Positions 63,427 to 64,000 of a stretch of 64,000 nucleotides of DNA are shown in pieces. The DNA lies in NCBI RefSeq assembly GCF_000972845.2, contig NC_040019.1, forward strand, positions 10,421,868 to 10,485,867, read 5' to 3'. The position numbers and the translations under genes were made by a program. This DNA comes from Larimichthys crocea. Taxonomy: Eukaryota > Chordata > Actinopteri > Sciaenidae. How positions within the stretch are numbered: position 1 is the first letter of the stretch; every line of letters starts with the position of its first letter. Below the pieces are notes generated by a model that was not told the origin of the DNA, made no database searches, and was given only the letters and a program-made list of their open reading frames with translations.

Positions 63427-64000
63427 GTAAGTAGGAAGGATACAATAGTCCCCTACAATAGAGTCCCCTTACTTATCAGAAAAGTTAATTGAAGTTTTAA
63501 TCCTGGTTGATATAGTGACACCTGTGGTTACCAGTGGTACCAGCAGGTGTGGTTGACACTTGACGCAGATGCAAACATTCATTAAGCAGCTACATTTTCA
63601 GAAATACAACAGAGAGTGTTGCTTTTGTGGCACCTTTTTTCTTGTTCTATTACTCCCTGCATATAAAAATAGAAACAATTTTACAAGCAATTGTAAATGA
63701 TGCTGCGGCCAGCTCTGAACTTAAACTCAGCTCTGAAGCTCTAAACTGTGTTTTTCTGTGTCGACTTCACAGTAAAAGCACCCTTGTGGTTTGCCAGTTG
63801 AGTGCTTTTAATGTGAAGGTGCATCAGTAAGAAGTATTTGTTTGCATTAGTAATAACTTACTATTAATATAGCTGCGATATGGCTGTGAGAGAGGGGACG
63901 GTAAACATTTTCTGTGACTCCTTCATGCATGTAAAGTCAATTTAAATCCAGTGTAGGAATAGTGGACCCTGCCACAAACAATAAAAAAAAATACAATATT
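63427..64000. other. znf462: Start of the next znf462 intron
   Basis: It begins GTAAGT. No acceptor followed by a continuation of finger 27 was found before the window ends, so the next exon is outside. Confidence 0.85.

Overview
The window is vertebrate nuclear DNA, almost certainly from a ray-finned (teleost, probably percomorph) fish. The evidence is one intron-containing gene recognisable as the zinc-finger gene znf462, dinucleotide and tetranucleotide microsatellites, and several dispersed repeat families I recognise from teleost genomes, including a tRNA-like SINE, Tc1-like transposon relics and three unnamed interspersed repeats. There are no prokaryotic features, CRISPR arrays or operons.

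Layout. Positions 1 to about 31,500 look non-coding. They hold microsatellites, two Tc1-like or SINE insertions, and repeat clusters at 20.9-21.5, 24.2-24.7 and 26.3-27.0 kb. Several unique-looking stretches there could be regulatory. From about 31.56 to 33.35 kb lies a CpG-rich block with two TATA-like boxes and several plausible splice donors. This is the best candidate for the znf462 promoter and untranslated first exon(s). From about 33.35 to 54.09 kb is a long presumed first intron with a decayed Tc1-like transposase gene, a tRNA-derived fragment, and nested copies of two repeat families. Coding begins at 54,135.

Four coding exons on the + strand are supported by splice sites and reading phase: 54,135-54,345, 54,586-59,801 (a 5.2 kb giant exon), 60,483-60,617 and 63,002-63,426. 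Together they encode about 1,995 residues with 26 complete C2H2 fingers and the start of a 27th, split at the last donor. The gene runs off the right edge. Human ZNF462 is about 2,500 residues, so roughly the last fifth of the protein is missing.

The window holds one gene plus its regulatory surroundings and repeat load. I found no new multi-gene system. The points most worth checking are the CtBP-type PLDLS motif between basic clusters, the repeated finger-plus-tail module, a CpG-containing possible second promoter 0.3-0.6 kb upstream of the start-codon exon, an out-of-frame decoy splice acceptor before the fourth coding exon, a perfect 15-bp target-site duplication around a SINE, and two nested repeat insertions.
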